DNA of 64,000 bases. It comes from Isoetes taiwanensis (Eukaryota; Streptophyta; Lycopodiopsida; Isoetales; Isoetaceae). The stretch lies in assembly GCA_021234155.1 (NCBI GenBank), contig JAJEKV010000060.1, positions 1,885,274-1,949,273 on the forward strand, in the 5' to 3' direction. The notes under the pieces were generated by a model. The model saw only the letters and a list, made by a program, of their open reading frames with translations, had not been told where the DNA came from and made no database searches. Below are positions 54,509-64,000 of this stretch, piece by piece (position 1 is the first letter of the stretch; each line of letters opens with the position of its first letter). The translations under genes and the position numbers were made by a program.

Positions 54509-55667
54509 CCTTAACCACCAATCGTCCTCATGATTTCCAATTTTAGTTTTAGTTATCTGTAAAAACGAGTCCTCTTGTCGTCCATATCTATATTCTAAAA
54601 AAGCCCTTTATTGTTAAATGTTAGCATTTCTTCCTTTGTTCATGACCCTTTATCAATTTATTATTTATCAATCCATCCTTGATTTCGTATTGGGTAGCCA
54701 TTTAGCATTTACCAATAGTATCAGTATTGTGCTCTTAGTCATATCTGTATCCATGTCTTAAAATATTCATTGGCATCATAAATATCATTACTTCTATAGT
54801 ATGTTAGGCCATACCTTTCATTGGTTGAAGTGTCATCTTCATATTCCTGTATGCTGCTCTCCATATGGATTTGCCTGTGTACAATCCAAGTTGTTCATCT
54901 GCATCAAAATGCTAAAAAAAAAAAAAAAAAAGAAAAAAGAAAAAGAGATTTGTTTGCCTCGGATGTGTGCGATGGTATTGACCTCAAATCTTTCAAGCTT
55001 TTGATGCATTTTTGCACACCACCAATTGTAATAGTCTCCTAGCATTTAGACCATGCTAATTAATTTGCCCAATTTTTGCTCAAACTAAGGCATAATACCG
55101 CGACTCGTGCCGGGGAGCTAAACCTTTGAAATCTGTTTGATTCGGCCAAGGCGTCACGATGTTTCTACGCCTTATTTTGACCCATAAACTTGTCTAGATT
55201 CATTCCAATTGCAGCCATTCTCAATGGTTTGCCATTTGAAGCAATCTACATTTAAGATTAGAACTCCTGGCCCAAAAAAATTAGGATTATAAATATTTGG
55301 TCATCTTGACCTAAAGCGTATTATTAATCCATCTACTATTATATTTTTTTAATTGCCCCAACCTTGAGCCATTTTCTCATATTCCTTACTTATGCACTTT
55401 CATAGCGGTTTTTGCTACCCTTGACCCGGTTGCATATAGCTCTAACTAGCTTCAAACACCGGTACAACACCTCGACTCATGCCACCAAGGTGCACACGAC
55501 TAAACTTTTTTTTAACTCTTATAAAGAAATATTCCTAAATAAGATGGATAGATAGGTAGATAGATAGATAGATAGATAGATAAACAACATTTTATATCAT
55601 GCCTCATTGGCAGCATCCATGAGGACATATAAGGAAAATGGCAAGAAGAAGCTCCGTTGGTGCTTCA
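54509..55667. other. No gene; simple-sequence tracts
   Basis: Poly-A at 54914-54932 followed by mixed A/G, and a (GATA)n microsatellite at 55545-55582. Otherwise AT-rich DNA without recognisable features. Confidence 0.55.
55545..55582. repeat. (GATA)n microsatellite
   Basis: About nine units of gata/taga, the 5' three imperfect. Confidence 0.9.
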
Positions 55668-56060
55668 GTTAACGCAAACCAGTACATCCAACACTGTTAA
55701 ATAAAATCCCCCTTTGGTTTGGGTGCATATTCACACGGAGGGTGATTCCGGGCATCTAGAGCTATTGGATGGGCATTTGTAAGTTATTCCTCAATCTAGA
55801 CTGTAGATAGCATTCCTCATTTGTGGGATATGCTCGTACTGTATAACAAAGTTTACAAAATACTATAAGGTTTGAAGCAATATACTAAATGGTGTTAAGT
55901 TTATATATGCATTATACGACTTTAAGGGCTCTCGCTGCCCTACCTCACCCCCCGTGTGAATATGCACCCAAATCAAAAGGGATTTCAAGGGGATTTTATT
56001 TAACAGGGTTGGATGTAATGGTTTGCATTAACTTAAAAACATTTTGGCCCCTCTGGGGCC
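55668..56060. mobile_element. MITE-like inverted-repeat element, copy B, with terminal GC palindrome
   Basis: Inverted arms begin gttaacgcaaaccagtacat (left) and end atgtaatggtttgcattaac (right). Both contain ccctttggtttgggtgcata or its near complement. The centre aligns with copy A at 18.35 kb (cctcatttgtggg, tactataaggtttga, gggctctcgctgccctac). As in copy A, an A-rich stretch and a GC palindrome (ggcccctctggggcc, 56046-56060) follow the right arm. The outermost 40 bp of copy A arms are missing here. Non-coding. Confidence 0.8.
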
Positions 56061-59000
56061 TTGGGAATTGTCTAGGAGTTAATGAACATAGTAGAAAATA
56101 TCTAAAGGGCCAAGAAAAGAAAAAAGAGAGAGAAGTACAAAGGTTTTAAAAGCAACTACAATGATTAGAATGACATATAGACCATTAATAAAAAGCATCC
56201 TGGTAGGATGAATGACAATAATGAACAGTTAACAAAAGCATTCTAGTAGGATTGAATGGCGTCATTAACCAAGCGTGTAATTTCATTTAGTCTTTCTTTG
56301 CATCTAATAAGATTTAGATGCTTAGCATGACTTGTAATAAGGAAAAATGACTACATAATAATAACCATGATGATTGCATATTATGAAAAACACAATGAAG
56401 CCTAAATTACATACTAATGTACTAATAAAGAATGAATGAAAAGACAAGAGAAAAGGCCACAAAGGAACAATTGGTGTGGCGGGGGTTAGTAGAAGGAGAG
56501 GTAGAGATGAAGAAGTAGATCTGAGAATGCACAAGAGAGAGGCGGGAAATTGATGCAAATCCATGGAAGCGTAGGCATAAGCAAAAGGATCGGAGTACTT
56601 CCAGAATTAGAAGCAAAGGTCACAGGCAAAGAAATTGCGAAAGCAAACAGCCGTCTGAAGCAGAACGATGGAGGTCAAAATGGATGATCCCACTCCCTGA
56701 CCTAAGTAGAGGAACCACCGATGCCATAAGACCTTGAAAAGCTTAACAAGCTTCCAATGTACCAAAAATCAATCAAACCACACTGAGAAGAGAGATATCC
56801 CAGATTGGTGCCAAAGGCTGCAAACCGGCTACGGCATGTGTCGAATGGATGATCCCACTGGATCGATGTAAAGAGAGAATCACCGATGTATACACCATCG
56901 TTTATTAAAAGAACTTTCCAAGCACCAAAATCGCCAAAAGGAGACCCAAGGAGTAGAGATATTCCAGATCAAGTAGTGCCAAATCGGAGGCTGTGAATCC
57001 ATGGAGACCGAAAAAATGCATGAACCCACCGGACAGAGAGAAACCACCAAATGCCGTAATTAGAAAGCCTACTACAAGGGCTTTCCCAAAGCACCAAAAT
57101 GTTTGAAATGGACACCGAGGAGGGAGAAATCGGTGATTGAAGCAACGCCTAGCCGCTGAGCTATACCATCATCAAATCATCTAGTTTCTCTCATCTAATA
57201 TCTATATACAACCATATGATCTCTCTTTTTTAGAAAAATCAATGGCCAAAAAGGCACACTCTAGAATTACTATTTTAGATGCGATTGACGAATCATTGAT
57301 TAAATAGCGAAACCATATTGAAAAGCGTCTAAAAAAACCTGAAAATACATTGTATATGTTAGATATTAGCGTAAAAAGTGCATCGACAAGCGTGGAAAAG
57401 TGAATGAAGCTTAATTATGTGCTTATAGGCCCGTGCTCATGCATAGTTAAATATATATGAGTTGCATGTAAAACTAAGGGTATATGCTAAAACTTCGATA
57501 AAGATAAGACAAAAAGATGATAAAGATAAGATAAGATAAGATAAAAGATAAGATAAAAGATAAGATAAATTTTCGTCAGGAACCTTGGGTTACTGGGGCC
57601 AGCACATGCAAGAACGGCCATCTAAAACACAGGAACTAGGCCACATCACCGTACAATAACCAAATATTAAAAGGCTACCAAGAATAAGATAAAGATAATA
57701 ATGCTAATGCTAGTAGTAATAGCAATTATGCGGCATGTATCGATCCTAATTTGTAATTTGTGAAATATAAGTCAATAATAGATTTCATTCCTTATAAGCA
57801 TGCTCACCCTTTCATTACGTCACTACAAGAATCACATAGAAACATGCTTATTTAAATCATAGTGAAATCAAATCCACAGTACCCAAGTCCTAAACCTTAA
57901 AGATTAAGCTTTTGTTTGTTTCGTAAGATCATTTTGCAATGATTCTTATTAAATAATTCTTTGTAAACAAATTTGACACCACGTTCCTTTCACATGCATC
58001 CACTAAATATCTTGCTCAATGACTATAGACATATGATACCACCATCATCTTAGGTTCACCAATGCACCACCTTTATGGCTATGCTAAATATTATGAAACG
58101 ACACACCCAAACATATGCACATACATGCCTTCCTCCTCTCCATTCAACCGCATGCTTGAATATGTAATGTTCCACTACATTCTAATTGCATTTTATGTTA
58201 TTTACACATTGGATTTCGCGAGCTTTGACAAAGTCTCGAACTCTTGCATGCATCAACCAATACTTGAACTCTACATTCTTTCGTCTACCTGATTTGGGTA
58301 TGCATTCCATTCCTACCCATTCCACCCATGGCTAAATCCCTTTGAAATCAAAGTCTAAACCATTCATACTTGACACTTTCAGATTACGTCTATGGATATA
58401 TATGATGTATGTAGATTACATTTATGGCCCTATTCTATTTATCTATAGCTTTCTATTCTATTGGGTCCACTTTCGATCCTGCGTCCATGGTAGTACCATT
58501 CGGCCCGGCTACGTTCTAATCCCTGACTATATATTTAGGCAAAAGTCCTTTATTATTACGGTATTACTCTAGGGAATGCTCTTAAGATTATTTATTATTT
58601 AGGCGAGATCCTTGAACATTGCACTATCACTCTAGAATGCTCTTAAGATTAGTGGGGAGTTAGAATTACGAGAGATTCTAATGCTTCTTTATTCCAAAAT
58701 CATTGACTTGATTAGAGTTGCAATGCTTCACTATTCAAAAGCGCGTGGCTTGATTGGGGAGTTGCAATAAAGGCCTCTGTGGGCATCAAGACAATCCTTA
58801 GTGTTAAAAGCCTCAATGTACCTTACTTGATATGCCCATGGACAAAATCACAACCCCATCCTTGTTTCCCAAAAGTAAAGAGCTTCGCAAACCTAGCAAC
58901 CGCTAGCAAAATTATGGATGGAGTTATTTTCATGATGGCAGAAATGTATTTAAAGCCCTCAATGTGATATTCATTGCAGCCAGTGAAACCTCTCCCCTAT

Positions 59001-61051
59001 GTGTATCATGTTGGATGTTCAATTCTCTATTATTTCGCTAAAGCATTGTTTTACTTGTAAATCAGAACACTTTTCTTTTCTATTTTCGTAAGATCACTTA
59101 GATTAAAATATTTTTCTCCATTGAACTAAAAGTACAAAGATCGACATAAAGCATTTGAATTGTAATAGAAAATCAAATTTAATCCATACCGTGACATTCA
59201 GCACCAAATACAATATTTTTGCATTATTTTTCCAGATAGTCGTCATTTCGCCCTTATCGATTCAATACTAATTCGCAGTAGATTCAGGGTAAAGCACGTA
59301 AAGGATATGCTAGTTGTCAAAGAAAAGCTCTAGGCAGTTACCTTCAGATACTTATTTGACAGACACACGATTATCAAACCCGCCAAACATGGTGGCTAGC
59401 GTGAGCTTTTATATACAACACACAACAGCACTAATGCCTGCAAAATATACAACCAAATGAGGGTTTTCTTAGCAATTCACGGCTGCTGCAGCATTAATCC
59501 TAGCCGTGCAGGGACGTCTGTTGGGGGCTACAGCAAATTGGTGATCCACTACTGCCGATCCTCAAGACCTTGCCAAATTTGCTATATTGCAGCGTAATGC
59601 CTGTGCAAAAAACAATGTGAGCCCATTTCTTCTACTCACTTATACAATTTGTCATCCAGCAAATCTCAATTTTGTGTCTATTTATTTCTGTGTCTCAGTC
59701 CTGCCCAATATTCCAAGGTTTTGGCTGCAAAATGCAAGTAGTATTATCAGGCATAGCAGAGTTTGGCTCGTGATTGAGGACTCAAAATCAATATCAATAT
59801 GAAGCAACTTCTTCTGCAGCCTGCTGGAGCAAATTACTCACTATTGGAGTCTTCTCAGGAAGTGGGAATTTTTTATGGTGGCCTCAGATACATTGATCCC
59901 AGTGATGCTGGTGCTCAAGATTCTGCTTAAAATTTGCTGTCAGCACATACAACAAGCAAAACCATGTAAGACCATTTTGCATTGGGCATTTTTAAGCGAG
60001 TTTTAGATATCATTTTAAACATGCTATTTGATTTGCAGGGTAAACTCAAATATATTAAGTTACTACTGCTTTTTAGAAAGAAAGTTCAGTGGTGCCGAAT
60101 GCGGTATTATTGTAATCCAGGCTTCTAATATTAAGAGGCTTTCGGGGGCCTCTATAATGCCTCGTTGATCTAATGCCCGAATCAGGTTACAAAACATTGG
60201 AATACTTCAATCAGATTATATATTGATGTTTGCAATCTGTTCTTCATCGAGATTCAAAGATCATCCAATGCTGTTAATTTTCATTGCTTTCATACGCAAA
60301 TAATCGCGATTAATAGAAATGTATCAACATTGAAAGGAAGGCCGTGGAAGAAAAATGATTTGAGTTAAACAGCCAGCCTGCCAAATAAACAGGATTATTA
60401 TACAACCAACCAAGTTCTATCTGTACTCTATCTAGCATTGAAACAATTGGGCAGCATGACAAATTTGCGACCTCAAGATTAGAAATATATATATTCAAAA
60501 GCTAAGTTTTTATCTAAGATCAGATATTGAATGTTGCACCCATCATTTAAGATATTTCAACATGCATGCCCCTCAGTTTAAGCTTCGACTCACATGCGTC
60601 TAGAATATTTACTCATATATGTTGGCTATATAACGTACAACTGTGCTCTGGATAAATGGCTTATCCCACAAAGCTCTCATGCTTTTTGAGCATGTGGACA
60701 AGAGAAAAACTGGCATGTTGTATAAAACAAATTCGCCACATCATAAAATGCCTTGCATGTTCTGCTAATTCTTAATCTCTCTAAACTTAGCACTAGATGT
60801 GCTGAGGCATCAAAAGCAATATTTGTCTATGTAGGGTTACGAATGTCATAATATAGTACTCTCATCTGACTTTTGCTAGTTTGCAGAGATACAAAAACAT
60901 CTCCGACCTAATAAAAAGTGCCGGGCAGAGTTTACGTTTCTCATAAAGCTAGTAAAGACATTGATTGGAGATTGATTATGAAGGAAACTACATTACAGAT
61001 GAACCTGAAGTTTCAAAAATTAAAAACTGCAACTACAATGATCTTATATAC
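56061..61051. other. About 5 kb without a recognised gene
   Basis: Open frames are short (up to 86 codons). 57495-57570 is a (GATAA)n-rich microsatellite. At 59800-59931 a 43-codon plus-strand frame (LESSQEVGIFYGGLRYIDPS) has protein-like composition and could be an isolated exon, family unknown. 56640-57140 has moderately repetitive accaccgatgccgtaa-like phrases. No RNA gene was seen. Confidence 0.45.
57495..57570. repeat. (GATAA)n microsatellite
   Basis: Repeated gataa/gataaaa units with interruptions. Confidence 0.85.
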
Positions 61052-61130
61052 CTGTCGCTCCGCCGCAATCCGTTCGCCATGTCGCTTCCACAACGCCTTT
61101 TCGCCTAAGAAAACTCCAAATTAGGGTTTG
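61052..61130 (-). CDS. Probable 5' exon of an unidentified minus-strand gene
   Basis: On the minus strand a telo-box-like AAACCCTAA (61129-61121), common in plant 5' leaders, precedes ATG at 61080. It is followed by codons for MANGLRRSD and a strong donor (GACAG|GTATAT) at 61052/61051. This is a plausible first exon (29 coding bases). The following exons at lower coordinates could not be identified, so the product is unknown. Confidence 0.3.
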
Positions 61131-63435
61131 CCTTTCTCCTTGACGTGGGATCCGGGCTGTCTGAGAGAAGGACCATCCAGGTTGAACTTCTTTCCTTTTT
61201 TATATTTTGGGCAATCATAATATTTGCAAAATATCTTAAACTAGAAATCAACATTGCTGGGCAATGTTTTGGTTTCGTTAGTTGGGAACCTATAAGAAAT
61301 GAAAAGAAATAGCCTTTCCTTCAATCCTAGCCAAAGTTTGTAGCAGAGTCACGAATAGATCTTTGCTTTGGAGCCCGGAAACAAAATCGAGAAATCTTAG
61401 AAACATTGAAAAATGAAACATGAAACCAACATTGAAACATCAAAACGGAAACATTCAAGCCATTCCACATCTAGTCCCCAAAAAATTTCATGCACAGAGG
61501 CAAGGCGCATCTTCTCTTGGCCGATGAAAGTTCTCTCAAAGGTAGTTATTACATTTTTATTTCCTACATTGAAGTGGTTACTCTTTATATATATCCTTCT
61601 TTTGGTTGAAAGTTCTCTCAAATAGTTATTGCATTTGTTATTACTACATATTGGGTCGTAAATGATATCATTATTTGTGAATGCAAACAGTAAAGAAGAT
61701 TAAGGTTCATTTATATGTTGGAATTATGTTACATTAGGACGTGCCCTATATATATTACTTCAAGGGCATTGTTCATAACTTCCGGGGGCATTGTTCATGC
61801 GAAAATATATTAGCTTCACAACACCACAATATATTGAACTTAATAGTGTTCATGCAATATTAATTACAAACACCACTATGTATGCATGGTAGTAGCGGGC
61901 CGAATAGACATCATATGAAAGAGAAAAAGAATAGAGACAATTGTGTGAAAAAGTACAAGGAACAACAATATATTTGTATTTGTTCATCAAAGGAAATTAC
62001 TATTTAGCAGCTCATATATTTAAATTCATCTGTTTAGCCTTCTTGCCTGGAAATGTGGGTCTATGTTCAAACACCTAAGCTTTTATTGTCACACGCTTTC
62101 CATGAATTGCTCCCAATATCATCAATCAACTTTTATAACCATGCTTTATAATCGCAGTAGTTGCTAAAATGAAACATATAATAGACACATCTGTTACTTG
62201 TTTCATGTATAGGAAACACAAAGACCGCTTAGAAAATAATGAAGCACGAAGATCAATACTTCTTACCTGCAATAGCAGAGTTGCTTTTAGATTTTTTACT
62301 CTGGCGAAACTTTTCGTAATGGTTTCTATGATTTCGTTGTTGTATTTGTTGAGGTGTACTAAATAGTATTTCTAAATTGCACCTTTATAGGCTGATTGAT
62401 TTCGTTGGTTGGAACAATCCCAGGGTTGTCTTTTCCTCTGCATGTGTTTGTGCCACTGAACCGCTGCGCGTAATGTATGCATGCACTGTTCATGTTTCAT
62501 ATGCGTAATGCGTAGCATATGCATGTGTATGTATTATTGCGTATGCAAGTCTGAAGTGCAAGTGCATGTGCATGTGTGCATGTGTGTGCATGTGCGTACA
62601 TAAGTAATGGCGCACCCTCGCCCAGTTCTTATTAGATTGGATTTTACTACCGAAGATGGATTTTTTATACACGCTTACAAAGAGTAGCATTTTTAAATGT
62701 TTCTTGATTATATGCTTTTTATTTTGAGTATTGGTTTCCACGATTCTACAATGTGTGCGCAGCCTTTTTTCCTTCTAAGACTTCTTTTGGAATTCAAATT
62801 TGGGCCCTGTTGCTTAGCTCTTGGGTATTCTGTTGGATTTATTTGCCATGACCGGCCTTTAGCTAATCAACAAAGCGGATTCTTAGCATATGCACTGTGG
62901 GATTATTCCATACTGCATATCCACCTTGATCCAGTCAAAAGCTGATGTACTTAAGAATTGCATTTATATTGTAGGTTTGGAACTTATCCGAACTTCAGGT
63001 GAATGCATGCATGACCGCTGCAAGCTAGAATGGCGTCAAATCATGGATTGATAAACAAGCTAAATTGTCATTGTGAAAGAAAATAGTTGGAAGTAATGTA
63101 TAGCAAATATATATGGCATATCGCAGAGTTTCTTTGTGTTTGCAAACTTTGGCTGGAAAATAGCTAGGATTAATCTGCTCTATCTTTGCTATTAGCTTTT
63201 ACTTATGTTCCTATTTGTTTTATTGTGATCAAATTTAGCTGAGTGATAGAAGCCTCGAATGAATTAGTTTTTAAGTTTAGTTTAAATTTTTTGTCTACTT
63301 TGGGGTAGCGTCCTAAGGTAGAAGGAGACAAAATTTTACAACACAGAAGCATTAACATAAAGCATATAAAATTAAATCCACGACAGCGCCCTTTACATGT
63401 GGTAGCATTAACAACCCTTTTACGCTTCTACGTAC
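61131..63435. other. No gene recognised
   Basis: AT-rich DNA with short frames. A GT/CA- and TGCATG-rich tract lies at 62473-62605. Possible splice-like sites near 62973-62998 are not supported by coding sequence. Confidence 0.5.
62473..62605. repeat. Alternating purine-pyrimidine tract rich in TGCATG
   Basis: Repeated tgcatg, atgcgta and gtgtgcatgt motifs over about 130 bp. Many contain CATGCA, the RY element bound by B3 factors, though in a simple-repeat context this may be meaningless. Confidence 0.7.
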
Positions 63436-63530
63436 GTTCGTTAACACATGTTGGGACTTAACACATTTTAAATTAAAATCCCCTTAAACCCCTTTGGTTT
63501 GGTGCCTTGTCCTGCGGGGTGGCCTCATAA
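63436..63530. mobile_element. MITE-like element, partial copy C (left arm)
   Basis: cgttaacacatgttgggact, taacacattttaaattaaaa, tccccttaaacccctttggt and ttggtgcc follow the left arm of copies A and B. The central part and right arm are absent; after about 63530 the sequence is unrelated. Confidence 0.65.
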
Positions 63531-64000
63531 TTATTTTGCGTGAAATCAACTTCATACTAAAGCGTCTTGCCACACAAATTCTCGGTATAACCAAATTTTC
63601 ATACCTAGCAAGACTTTAAAATGCAATTTTTAGATTAAGAATAAAAGAGAATTTGATATACTACTCCAAGCTCTATTTTTGCAGAATTTTTTGTAGACCA
63701 CTTTAATCGAAGAACGAGAGTTTTGTTTAAATATGTTGGGGCTGTGGACATCATCATCCAATAAAGCAGGGGTATATTAATTGATAATAATCAATAATTC
63801 TTCTATAAACCGACTATCATTAAAATTCTTCCTATATTAAATATTAATAATATATTTTTATAACTAAGTTTGTTTTTACATATTTTGCCATTTTGCTGTT
63901 TTCCTGCTGTTTTTATTGGCTGTGTTTTGTAAGTCATTTTGGTATTTTGTGTTTGCTGTTCTTTTGCTGTGTTTGGCTTTGGACTTTTATTTTTATTTTG
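63531..64000. other. AT-rich DNA, nothing recognised
   Basis: Only T-rich repeats such as ttttgctgttttcctgctgt-like phrases near 63890-63975 are visible. Confidence 0.5.

Noticed and set aside
1-64000. CRISPR arrays, rRNA genes, organelle-derived DNA
   Set aside because: No regularly spaced short direct repeats, no conserved rRNA segments and no recognisable plastid or mitochondrial genes were seen.

Overview
This 64-kb window is nuclear DNA of a land plant with a large, repeat-rich genome. The evidence is plant gene families with GT..AG introns (RALF peptide hormone, CPR5-like membrane protein, plant beta-galactosidase, thiazole kinase, actin), Ty1/Copia elements with an initiator-Met tRNA primer site, and AT-rich intergenic DNA full of decayed mobile elements. 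The mix of a Copia element, an unusual reverse transcriptase and an HUH-nuclease ORF would suit a fern, lycophyte or gymnosperm, but the sequence alone does not fix the species.

Layout. 0-0.6 kb: exon(s) of a CPR5-like gene, minus strand. 2.0-4.7 kb: a 2.7-kb foldback element whose arms carry dense heat-shock-element-like arrays and a tRNA-derived module. 6.2-8.3 kb: two tandem RALF loci on the minus strand, one decayed and one nearly complete but frameshifted. 9.4-10.5 kb: a LINE endonuclease relic. 13.9-26.1 kb: three plus-strand copies of an unrecognised small multi-exon gene family (proteins opening MGRKKGDLN), two of them in a 2-kb direct duplication that brackets a MITE, an actin pseudogene and a decayed reverse-transcriptase element of a non-Copia, non-LINE type. 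26.6-31.9 kb: minus-strand gene fragments in which two exons resembling hydroxyethylthiazole kinase flank a six-exon beta-galactosidase pseudogene and a trihelix-factor-like exon. 32.0-34.6 kb: hairpin-rich DNA next to a 272-codon ORF with HUH-endonuclease motifs.

36.47-45.94 kb: a complete but dead Copia element with an exact 5-bp target duplication. It has itself been hit by a LINE, an LTR-like fragment and a TIR-bearing non-autonomous element. 46-51 kb: a SWIM-like zinc-finger exon and several tandem duplications. 51.9-54.5 kb: a fourth MGRKKGDLN gene on the minus strand, with a 1.54-kb solo LTR (TSD CCATG) about 195 bp upstream of its start codon. 54.5-64 kb: mostly featureless AT-rich DNA with two more members of the MITE family, microsatellites and one likely 5' exon.

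The genes do not form a pathway. Most recognisable coding pieces are broken or partial. The best candidates for living genes are the 7.9-kb RALF locus (if its frameshift is an assembly error), the MGRKKGDLN genes and the HUH ORF. All calls were made by eye from translations and motifs; no database search was run.
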